Below are positions 57,016-64,000 of a stretch of DNA of 64,000 nucleotides, one piece after another. The notes beneath the pieces were generated by a model that made no database searches, was not told the origin of the DNA, and was given only the letters and a program-made list of their open reading frames with translations. Numbering within the stretch: position 1 is the first letter of the stretch; each line of letters opens with the position of its first letter. This DNA is from Alphaproteobacteria bacterium (GTDB lineage: Bacteria > Pseudomonadota > Alphaproteobacteria > Micavibrionales > Micavibrionaceae). The translations under genes and the position numbers were made by a program. The stretch spans positions 310,001 to 374,000 of the forward strand of contig NVTV01000002.1 in the NCBI GenBank assembly GCA_002401695.1. The letters are read 5' to 3'.

Positions 57016-59598
57016 TTGATTTTAAATATGAATAGAGCAAAAGGTAAAAGGCCTAATAGGCCGAATAATAAATTCAGGTCGTTGTGGCTGAACTCAGGTT
57101 TGGCGCAGGCGATGGTGCTGATGAACGGCATTATTGTGACGGTAACTGCTTTTCTGGTCTTTAATCATTTCATTAATGCCATGTCGGTAGAGCAATACAA
57201 ACGAACATCGGAAGATGCTGGTAGGGCGTTGGTTGAGGGCGTATCCAGTCTTGAGAATTCAATGCGTTTGGTGACAAGTATTATCTTGTTATCAGAGAGT
57301 AAGGATAAGGATGCTCTTGTCTTACAGCTTCGGCGAAATGTCCCTGATTTGAGTCGTTTTGACCAGATTATATGGCTTTTTGAAGAAGCGCCTGGAAATT
57401 GGCAATATGAAACGATATTTGAGACAACACAATTGGGTGCGATAACAGCCGCCAAATATCATCTTATTCCGGATCAACGCTTTATAATGAAGCTGATTAA
57501 GGATGGTATATTTAAGGATGAGACCTTACGTATTATCTCGGATTTCAATGGAATGGATTATGTGCAGGAAAAAACAGACCCGTTAACTATGGTGCGTTCT
57601 TTTGCACTTGTTAAAACGGTACAGGCCAATCAATCTGCCCGTGGAGTGGTTATTGGTGTAAGTCGCGCTGCCATGATTTTTGACCAAAATATTATTTCGG
57701 AAAATAGCGCCGTATCCAGGCTGACAATTCGTGACCTTGATTCTGGAAACCGTATATATCATATGGATCACGATATTGAGGATGAGTATAAAGTAGAAGA
57801 AATCACACGAAATTATAGTTTTTCTGTTGGCGATAGTGAATGGCAAATCCTTCTTGAGTTTTCGAAGGGAAAGAACGCCATACTATTGGAAAAAGTGCCC
57901 TACATTATCTTATTTTTCGGCTGTATTTTGACGGTTGTTGGTACATTATTTATTCGCAATAATCACAGGCAGTCAAAAAAATTGGCAATCATGAATTCTG
58001 CTTTGGAGCAAAAAAACTATGAGCTTCTTTCTGAAATGAATGAAAGAGAGCGACTGAATAGTGCGTTAGCTGTAGCGGAGAAGGATAATAGAGCCATTAT
58101 CGATTCGGTACGTGATGTTATCTTTGAAACCGACACAGAGGGAACCATATTGTTTTTGAGCGCCGCATGGCATCAAATAACAGGTTTTGAAATTGAAAGA
58201 TCAAAGGGCAGTAGTCTATTTTCAATACTTTATCCCGATGATCAAGAAAAACAACGCCATGATTATAATTTGTTTATAAAAGGGCAAAAGCAGGCTTACA
58301 ATACGTTTACACGATTGCGCATTTCTGATGGAACATTTAGAGCGGTTGAGCTTTCTATATCTATGATCCGTCGTGATAAGAATAATAACTTGCGCGTTGT
58401 TGGAACAATCACTGATGTTGAGGAACGTCGCAGGGCAGAGCGGGCCTTAGCGGAAGCAGAGAAGAAGTACCGCATGATTGTTGAAAATGCGGCGGGGGGA
58501 TTGTATCAGCTTACGCCCGAGGGGATATATTTGAGTGCAAATCCTGCTATGGCGCGTATTCTAGGTTATGAAAGTTCCGCAGATATGCTGCGTATTATCA
58601 AGAATGCACATGGCTTTGTTTATCCGGATAAGGTTGAACGTGAAAAATTCATGGAAATGTTGCGGGCGCAAGGGCAAGTTTTTGGTTACGAAATACAGGT
58701 TTTGACCAAAGAGGGCACAAAAATATGGGTGCGCGAGAATATCCGTTTGGTTAAGGATGAGCAAAATAACGATCTATATTATGAAGGCTCTATGGAGGAT
58801 ATTACGCAACGTAAAGAAGCAGATATCGCGCTTTTAGAGGCTAAAATGCAATCGGATATGGCCAACCGCGCCAAAACTGAATTTATCGCAAATATGAGCC
58901 ATGAGTTAAGAACGCCACTCAATGCGATTATTGGGTTTTCCGATATTATGAAGAATGAGGTAATGGGGCCTTTGGGGCAGGATATGTATAAAGAGTATAT
59001 CACTGATATCCATAGCAGCGGTGAAGGGTTGCTTAAAATCATCAATGAAATCCTTGATATTTCGAAGATTGAGTCGGGGGATCGTGAGTTGAATGAGAGT
59101 GAATTCTCGGTGGTAGACGTTTTGAATACTTGTCTGGAACTCTTCGATTCACGCGTGCAAGAGAAAAATATAATATTGATGAACGAAGCCAAAAATGTGC
59201 CTTATATTTTAGGTGAAGAACTCTCTATAAAGCAGGTCATCAGCAATATTTACACGAATGCCATTAAATATACGCCCAAGGATGGTCGCATCACTTTGTT
59301 TTCAAACTATGATATTGACGGTGCATTCCGTTTGTCGATCACAGATACGGGGATAGGGATGAGCGAGCGCGAAATTCGTAAAGCGCTATCGCCCTTCGGA
59401 CAAGTTGATAATGCGCTGGATCGTACCGGTGCGGGGGTCGGTCTTGGTTTGCCCTTGGCGCAGGCAATTATGGGCATACATGGCGGACGTATAGAGATAC
59501 TATCTGAAAAATCAATAGGAACGACAGTGACGATCTTCTTCCCGAGTGAACGGGTCATCAGGAAAAATAATAAAGTAACCGGAAACATTGAGGTCTAG
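57016..59598 (+). CDS. membrane sensor kinase with two PAS domains, PleC/DivJ-like
   Basis: 860 aa. TM1 (about 32-55) and TM2 (about 295-318) enclose a large extracytoplasmic sensor, then a coiled stretch, PAS1 (about 350-475), PAS2 (480-600), and the kinase. FIANMSHELRTPLNAIIGF and SDIMKNEVMGPLG resemble PleC/DivJ/PdhS-type DHp domains that act on DivK in alphaproteobacteria; the phospho-acceptor is His629. The ATP domain has DTGIGM and GVGLGLPLAQAI. No receiver domain is fused or adjacent. Start is TTG 57016 (AGAGA upstream) or ATG 57028. Confidence 0.88.
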   Translation: MILNMNRAKGKRPNRPNNKFRSLWLNSGLAQAMVLMNGIIVTVTAFLVFNHFINAMSVEQYKRTSEDAGRALVEGVSSLENSMRLVTSIILLSESKDKDALVLQLRRNVPDLSRFDQIIWLFEEAPGNWQYETIFETTQLGAITAAKYHLIPDQRFIMKLIKDGIFKDETLRIISDFNGMDYVQEKTDPLTMVRSFALVKTVQANQSARGVVIGVSRAAMIFDQNIISENSAVSRLTIRDLDSGNRIYHMDHDIEDEYKVEEITRNYSFSVGDSEWQILLEFSKGKNAILLEKVPYIILFFGCILTVVGTLFIRNNHRQSKKLAIMNSALEQKNYELLSEMNERERLNSALAVAEKDNRAIIDSVRDVIFETDTEGTILFLSAAWHQITGFEIERSKGSSLFSILYPDDQEKQRHDYNLFIKGQKQAYNTFTRLRISDGTFRAVELSISMIRRDKNNNLRVVGTITDVEERRRAERALAEAEKKYRMIVENAAGGLYQLTPEGIYLSANPAMARILGYESSADMLRIIKNAHGFVYPDKVEREKFMEMLRAQGQVFGYEIQVLTKEGTKIWVRENIRLVKDEQNNDLYYEGSMEDITQRKEADIALLEAKMQSDMANRAKTEFIANMSHELRTPLNAIIGFSDIMKNEVMGPLGQDMYKEYITDIHSSGEGLLKIINEILDISKIESGDRELNESEFSVVDVLNTCLELFDSRVQEKNIILMNEAKNVPYILGEELSIKQVISNIYTNAIKYTPKDGRITLFSNYDIDGAFRLSITDTGIGMSEREIRKALSPFGQVDNALDRTGAGVGLGLPLAQAIMGIHGGRIEILSEKSIGTTVTIFFPSERVIRKNNKVTGNIEV

Positions 59599-59614
59599 GT
59601 AGGCTTCTCAATTT

Positions 59615-60262
59615 TCAAAACATACTGATATTCATTTCATAAAGATCATCGTCATCCATATCCAGAATAGATTTTGCAATTTGGTAGGAAAATCCAGCGC
59701 GGGCAAAAATGCCAAGAGATTTTTTCATATTCTGTTCCTCACCTGTAAAATAGGGGCCGAGCTTTTTCTTTCTGGCAAGGTGCAGAGCCGCCGTCATCTC
59801 TGCATTTTCTGCGGTGTCGTGTAATTCATTATCCAGCTTTTCCAGTGCTTCTATCGTTTGTTCTGACGTGATGCCCTTCATGCGCATTTTGTTCACGATT
59901 GCGCTGCGTGATTTCCCCTTACGCCGCAGCGATGTGACCAGCCCGTTTGTGAAGAGCGCGTCATCCAATAAACTTGTACGCTCAAACTTATCAGCCAGAG
60001 CATGAACCATGACAATACATTCATCATAATCTTGATCTGTGTGATGCATGCAAGAGCGCCTTACTTTGCGCGACATTACAAAAATGAAATGCTTTTTACT
60101 AGCGGAAAAGCGTTCCAGATAATATAGGCCTGAATTATGGAGGTAGCTCTCACTGATCTTTTTAGGAGGTCGCCTTTCACGTTGCCCTGCATTTGTATAA
60201 TTCTGCTTATTCGCATGCTTTTGTGGTTTGATCTTTGTTTGATCTGATTTATGCTGAAACAT
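59615..60262 (-). CDS. recX: RecX-family regulatory protein
   Basis: 215 aa. A long basic N-terminal tail (HKSDQTKIKPQKHANKQ) precedes the helical repeats. YLHNSGLYYLERFSASKKHF is the RecX opening in alphaproteobacteria, followed by VSSLRRKGKSRSAI-like and RKKKLGPYF segments. RecX inhibits RecA filament growth. recA is not in the window. The ATG at 60262 is chosen over a TTG six bases upstream. Divergent from the ABC permease gene across 38 bases, so the promoters overlap. Confidence 0.88.
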   Translation of the reverse strand: MFQHKSDQTKIKPQKHANKQNYTNAGQRERRPPKKISESYLHNSGLYYLERFSASKKHFIFVMSRKVRRSCMHHTDQDYDECIVMVHALADKFERTSLLDDALFTNGLVTSLRRKGKSRSAIVNKMRMKGITSEQTIEALEKLDNELHDTAENAEMTAALHLARKKKLGPYFTGEEQNMKKSLGIFARAGFSYQIAKSILDMDDDDLYEMNISMF

Positions 60263-60300
60263 ATTCAAAACTCCATAGAAGCAGTGTTACAGATACAGCT

Positions 60301-61101
60301 ATGACAAATCAATTCCCGCAGGGACGAAAAATTGAAGGTATTAACAAAATAGGCCTGTTTACGCTTATCCAGCGTGAGGTTTCCAGATTCCTGAATGTTT
60401 ATACGCAAACTGTTCTGGCGCCTGTGGTGACAACATTGATGTTCTACACTGTCTTTGCCTTGGCTTTTGGCGGAATAGGGCGCGAAATGAACGGTATATC
60501 ATTCTTGGCGTTTCTTGCGCCGGGGTTGATTATGATGACCATGGTGCAGAACTCTTTTGCGAATACATCCTCCTCGTTGGTTATCTCGAAAGTGCAGGGG
60601 AATATTGTTGATGTTCTTATGCCACCCTTATCGGCAATGGAGATCTACACTGGTTATGCAACCGGAGCGGTTATTCGCGGCCTAACCGTTGGGTTCTGCA
60701 CGACAATAGTACTGAGCTTTTTTGCGCCGATACAAATATACTCATTGCCTGCGGTTATTGCTTTTGCATTTCTGGGAACCCTAATGTTAGGGAATTTGGG
60801 GATTGTCGCAGGAATTTGGGCGGATCGCTTCGATCATATTGCCGCAGTAACCAATTTTGTTGTGATGCCAATGACGTTCTTATCAGGCACATTTTATAGC
60901 ATAGATGTTCTGCCAGAAATGTGGCAAAATATCGCACGGTTCAATCCTTTCTTTTATATGATTGATGGCTTTCGGTATGGCTTTATCGGGCAAACAAACG
61001 GGAATATTGGCGTTGGCCTTATTTTATTGGTGTTGTGCAATATTGGATTGATCGCTTTGGCGTATCGCATGATAAAAACCGGCTATAAGATAAAATCGTA
61101 G
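60301..61101 (+). CDS. ABC-2-type transporter permease
   Basis: 266 aa membrane protein with six hydrophobic helices and the ABC-2 signature (LAPGLIMMTMVQNSF, NPFFYMIDGFRYGFIG near 225). N-terminal LIQREVSRFLNVYTQTVLAP is an amphipathic coupling-type helix. It resembles the YadH/NodJ permease family, which needs a separate ATP-binding subunit; none is adjacent, so it likely pairs with one encoded elsewhere. The ATG at 60301 (MTNQFPQG) matches homologues. 22 bases upstream of hslO. Confidence 0.88.
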   Translation: MTNQFPQGRKIEGINKIGLFTLIQREVSRFLNVYTQTVLAPVVTTLMFYTVFALAFGGIGREMNGISFLAFLAPGLIMMTMVQNSFANTSSSLVISKVQGNIVDVLMPPLSAMEIYTGYATGAVIRGLTVGFCTTIVLSFFAPIQIYSLPAVIAFAFLGTLMLGNLGIVAGIWADRFDHIAAVTNFVVMPMTFLSGTFYSIDVLPEMWQNIARFNPFFYMIDGFRYGFIGQTNGNIGVGLILLVLCNIGLIALAYRMIKTGYKIKS

Positions 61102-61123
61102 AAAATTGCTTGAGAATAAACAT

Positions 61124-62053
61124 ATGAGTGAAGATAATTTCTTTCAGATATTTCAGCTTGAAACATCGCATATCAGGGGGCGCATCGTCAGGATGGGCAG
61201 TGTTCTGGACGAGATACTGGATGCGCATGATTACCCATTGCCTATCGCCCACTTAATTGCAGAAACAATTATATTATCCTTGGCGCTGTCTTCGATGTTG
61301 AAATATGAGGGGATATTTACCCTACAGGTGCAAGGCGATGGGCCGCTGAAAATGATGGTTTGTGATGTCACCAGTGCAGGCGTTGTTCGTGCGTGCGCTT
61401 CGTTTGACGCAGAGCGTTTTCAAAAATCGAGGGAACAGCTTGCCGCGCTTAAAACAACGGAAAGCTCGCAAAATCACCTCGCTCAATATTTGGGGAAAGG
61501 TTATATTGCCTTTACCGTTGATCAGGGTAAGCATACAGATCGTTATCAAGGCATTGTAGAGCTTAAGGGCTCTTCCATGGTCGATTGCGTACAGCATTAT
61601 TTCGTCCAGTCGGAGCAAATTGGCACAGGCATTAAAATGGCTGTTGGCAAGCGTGATGGCAAATGGCGCGCAGGTACAATAATGCTACAGCATATGCCCG
61701 AGGATGAAAAAAATATTCAAGCCGGTTTTGGTAATCTCGATGAAGATGATTGGCGCCGTGCGATGATTTTACTGGATAGCTGTACGGAAGATGAGTTTCT
61801 TGACCCTTCTTTGGGCTCCGATGAACTGCTTTTACGCTTGTTTCATGAAGAGGGTGTTCGTGTCTATGAACATCATGAAATCAAGAAGGGCTGCCGTTGT
61901 GAGGCGGAACGTGTTAAGAATATCCTTTACTCCATGACTGAAGATGATATCAACCATATGAATACTGATGGTAAGATAGAGATGACCTGCGAGTTTTGTA
62001 GCCGCATTTATACCTTTGAGACAAAGGATGTCTTGCGTAAAATAAAGAAATAG
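61124..62053 (+). CDS. hslO: Hsp33 redox-regulated chaperone
   Basis: 309 aa cytoplasmic holdase activated by oxidation. The C-terminal zinc switch has C-R-C (about residue 254) and C-E-F-C (about 288), the C-x-C and C-x2-C of the family. The N-terminal core has HLIAETIILSLALSSMLKYEG and VQGDGPLKMMVCDV. The ATG at 61124 has GAGA upstream. Co-oriented with the ABC permease and the following lipoprotein gene. Fits the window's several thiol/redox functions. Confidence 0.95.
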   Translation: MSEDNFFQIFQLETSHIRGRIVRMGSVLDEILDAHDYPLPIAHLIAETIILSLALSSMLKYEGIFTLQVQGDGPLKMMVCDVTSAGVVRACASFDAERFQKSREQLAALKTTESSQNHLAQYLGKGYIAFTVDQGKHTDRYQGIVELKGSSMVDCVQHYFVQSEQIGTGIKMAVGKRDGKWRAGTIMLQHMPEDEKNIQAGFGNLDEDDWRRAMILLDSCTEDEFLDPSLGSDELLLRLFHEEGVRVYEHHEIKKGCRCEAERVKNILYSMTEDDINHMNTDGKIEMTCEFCSRIYTFETKDVLRKIKK

Positions 62054-62092
62054 AAATGATCTTACTTGTATGACTTATAAAAGGAAAATATT

Positions 62093-62662
62093 TTGAAACG
62101 CAGTGTTGTACTCTTTGGTGCTTTGATGCTTGGCGCATGTAATCCAATATATTCTGGCGGCGGCGAGCCTTTGGCGCAGATGACCTTCGACCATGTAAAG
62201 CCTTTTCCAGTTTACGTTGCATCCTATGAAGCTGTCGCACTTGTAAGACCGCAAGCCCCTGACTTGCCGGAGGGGTTCATCGCTGATCCGGCAGAGTTGG
62301 TGCATGATTATCTGAAAAGCCGCTTTGAAGCTTCCGGTTCACAGGGGAAATTGCGCGCGGTTATTAACGGTGTTTCTGTCAAGCATGAGATTGTACGCTC
62401 AAAGAATAAATTAGGGGCGGCGTTAAATGTCGCCAATATGGATCATTATATGGTTCGTGTGGGAATTACTTTAGAGAATTTCGGAACGGTTGAGCGTCCA
62501 AATCAAAGTATAAAATTAACGGCATATCGAAACCTTTACATCTCGGAATATAGTTCTCTTGTTGAGCGGGAGAAGGCACAAATGATGGTTTTGGATACAT
62601 TAATAGATGATTTGGATAGATCTATCCGCGCGGTTTTGAAAGATAAGCTCAATATTTTGTAA
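62093..62662 (+). CDS. lipoprotein of unknown function, 189 aa
   Basis: The TTG start at 62093 has AAGGA at 62080-62084, 8 bases upstream. LMLGAC gives lipidation at Cys16. The mature domain is about 170 residues with a mix of strands and helices (VYVASYEAVALVRPQA, HDYLKSRFEASGSQG, RVGITLENFGTVERPN). This looks like a compact YajG/LptE-like lipoprotein fold, but I cannot assign a family. Convergent with trkH by six bases. It probably ends the ABC-hslO-lipoprotein unit. Confidence 0.72.
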   Translation: MKRSVVLFGALMLGACNPIYSGGGEPLAQMTFDHVKPFPVYVASYEAVALVRPQAPDLPEGFIADPAELVHDYLKSRFEASGSQGKLRAVINGVSVKHEIVRSKNKLGAALNVANMDHYMVRVGITLENFGTVERPNQSIKLTAYRNLYISEYSSLVEREKAQMMVLDTLIDDLDRSIRAVLKDKLNIL

Positions 62663-62668
62663 GTGTGG

Positions 62669-64000
62669 TTAAGTTTTCCAAAATTGCGGAGAAAACATAA
62701 CAAGGATCGCGAACAGTTCTAAACGCCCCAGCAACATACCTAAAGATAACAGCCATTTGGCGCTGTCCGGAAGAGATTGGAAGTTACCCGCAGGGCCAAT
62801 GATTGGGCCTAAGCCTGGCCCAACATTAGATATTGATGTCACGGCGCCTGACATTGCAGTGATGAAATCCAAACCCGTATATGATAAGGCAATGGCCAAA
62901 AACGAGAACCCTAGCGCATAAACAAAGAAGAACCCCATGACGGATGACGGGACGTCTTTTGGCATAGGTTTGCCATTATAATGCGGAATAAATACGCCAT
63001 TAGGGTGTAAAAGTTTACTGATTTGAATTTTCGTAACGGCGTATAGAACCTGAAATCTGAAAATTTTAATACCGCATGATGTTGACCCCGCACACCCGCC
63101 AACGACCATCAGAAAGAAGAACAGACTGACGGCGAAACCACCCCACGCATTGAAATCGCCATTTCCGTAACCTGTTCCCGTCATAATGGAGACAACATTG
63201 AACAGAGAGAGAAGTAACGCCTTGGAAAAGGGCACGTCTTGCTGCGCGGTAAGATAGGAAATTGTAACAATAGTCGCAATCGCAATAATTGATAAAAACC
63301 ATCTGACTTGGGAATCTTTAAAGAGAGGCCTCAAATTTCCTCTAACGGCTTTTAGGTAAAGCACGAACGGTATTCCGCTCATTATCATGAAGGCAATCGC
63401 TACAATGGAAGTGCTGACAGTTTCGAAATGGCCAAATGAATTATCGAATGTTGAAAAGCCACCTGTTGCAATCGTTGTCATTGCGTGAACAACAGCGTCA
63501 AAAATTTCCAGTCCTGTCATCATATAGCAAAGCGCACAGATTATCGTAAGGCCAACATATATAACGGCTATGGAACTGGCGAGCTGCGCTGTTCGGGGCA
63601 ATGCTTTTTCGCTTTCCGATAGTTCAGTTCTAAAAATTTGCATTCCTCCGACTTTCAGGAAGGGAAGAACAGACATCGCCATGATAATAATACCAATACC
63701 GCCCAGCCACTGTAATATAGCGCGCCACAGTAATATGCCTGCCGGTGCGTAATCTAATCCGGTGATAACGGTTGATCCGGTTGTTGTGATGCCCGACATG
63801 GCCTCAAAAAAAGAATCCGTGACGGACATATCAAGAGAGGAAAACCAAAACGGTAAAGCCCCGAATGTTGGAAGGATTAGCCATGTTGTGTTTGTGAGAA
63901 GAAAGGCTTGGCGTGTTGTGATGTTAAATTGGTGCCCTGCATTGCTTAATATCAGTGCACCGCCAAAAAAAGCAGTGATGATAATGCAGATGAAGAATAC
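62669..64000 (-). CDS. trkH: Trk-type potassium uptake protein TrkH, 5' partial
   Basis: Potassium channel-like membrane subunit working with TrkA. The frame stays open to the window edge, so the N-terminus lies beyond 64000. The selectivity-filter loops are SGITTTGSTV, TTIATGGFSTF, GGCAGSTSCGIKIF and SNVGPGLG, four pseudo-repeats as expected. Upstream residues LPTFGALPFWFSSLDMSVTD join smoothly into the first loop, confirming that the Met codon at 63829 is internal. No trkA is visible. Confidence 0.95.
   Translation of the reverse strand, partial: VFFICIIITAFFGGALILSNAGHQFNITTRQAFLLTNTTWLILPTFGALPFWFSSLDMSVTDSFFEAMSGITTTGSTVITGLDYAPAGILLWRAILQWLGGIGIIIMAMSVLPFLKVGGMQIFRTELSESEKALPRTAQLASSIAVIYVGLTIICALCYMMTGLEIFDAVVHAMTTIATGGFSTFDNSFGHFETVSTSIVAIAFMIMSGIPFVLYLKAVRGNLRPLFKDSQVRWFLSIIAIATIVTISYLTAQQDVPFSKALLLSLFNVVSIMTGTGYGNGDFNAWGGFAVSLFFFLMVVGGCAGSTSCGIKIFRFQVLYAVTKIQISKLLHPNGVFIPHYNGKPMPKDVPSSVMGFFFVYALGFSFLAIALSYTGLDFITAMSGAVTSISNVGPGLGPIIGPAGNFQSLPDSAKWLLSLGMLLGRLELFAILVMFSPQFWKT

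Overview
This window reads as a chromosomal segment of an alphaproteobacterium with moderate GC (mid-40s percent by eye). The evidence is gene content and order: recG and sdhE divergent with btaAB and mfd close by, a MucR/Ros regulator, an ELM1-family protein, a sulfite-exporter gene followed by a TIGR02186 gene, lgt followed by an NDUFAF7-type methyltransferase and pgeF, and rlpA-dacA-tmk-holB-metG-tatD in one run. Several unnamed proteins feel closest to the Micavibrio-like lineages, but that placement is an impression. No rRNA, tRNA, CRISPR array, prophage, transposase or integrase was found. Coding density is high and almost everything is core metabolism or envelope biology.

Region by region. 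1-7002 (+): partial rlpA, dacA, tmk, holB, metG, tatD and a beta-lactamase-fold phosphodiesterase, mostly overlapping or closely spaced. 7072-9636 (+): gmd, a DUF502 membrane protein and cysE. 9673-12347 (-): a secreted DUF922 zinc-protease-like protein and recG, divergent from sdhE and a small lipoprotein. 13221-15189 (-): btaB and btaA, a betaine-lipid pathway, divergent from mfd. 18882-21551 (+): a small unknown protein, an AmgK-like sugar kinase and an aminotransferase. 21633-24787 (-): ELM1-family gene, trxB, a LysR regulator and, in the only gap over 300 bases, a candidate 120-nt small RNA ending in a clear terminator. 24914-30337: an Lrp regulator, a lipase-like hydrolase, trmFO, a TerB-like protein, a lipoprotein, and ferredoxin convergent with a ferredoxin-NADP reductase. 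30386-36467 (-): ubiE, an alanine-rich membrane-tethered repetitive protein, coaBC-dut-mutS. 36585-43997 (+): murJ-trpS, a secreted unknown, tauE-TIGR02186-usp, nfuA-tsaB, mucR. 43994-45333 (-): ybjN-proC. 45562-51945 (+): lgt, methyltransferase, pgeF, prs, rplY, pth, ychF. 51957-54678 (-): a 582-residue unknown protein behind a near-consensus promoter, then ilvE. 54760-59598 (+): an OmpR/EnvZ-type pair and a double-PAS histidine kinase. 59615-64000: recX (-), an ABC-2 permease, hslO, a lipoprotein, and trkH (-) running off the end.

How the parts fit. The largest theme is the envelope: peptidoglycan (rlpA, dacA, murJ, AmgK-like kinase), lipoprotein maturation (lgt), polysaccharide precursors (gmd) and phosphorus-free lipids (btaAB). 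A second is redox and Fe-S chemistry (trxB, fdxA, FNR, nfuA, cysE). A third is genome maintenance (recG, mfd, mutS, recX, holB, dut, tmk). Translation is represented by two aminoacyl-tRNA synthetases, trmFO, tsaB, rplY, pth and ychF.

No large uncharacterised gene system is evident. The most unusual items are small: the candidate sRNA at 21633-21752, the orphan cysteine-repeat protein at 51957-53702 with its promoter and 5' UTR hairpin, the alanine-rich tethered protein at 34965-35573 with a palindrome in its promoter, and a hairpin covering the ribosome-binding site at 18865-18881.
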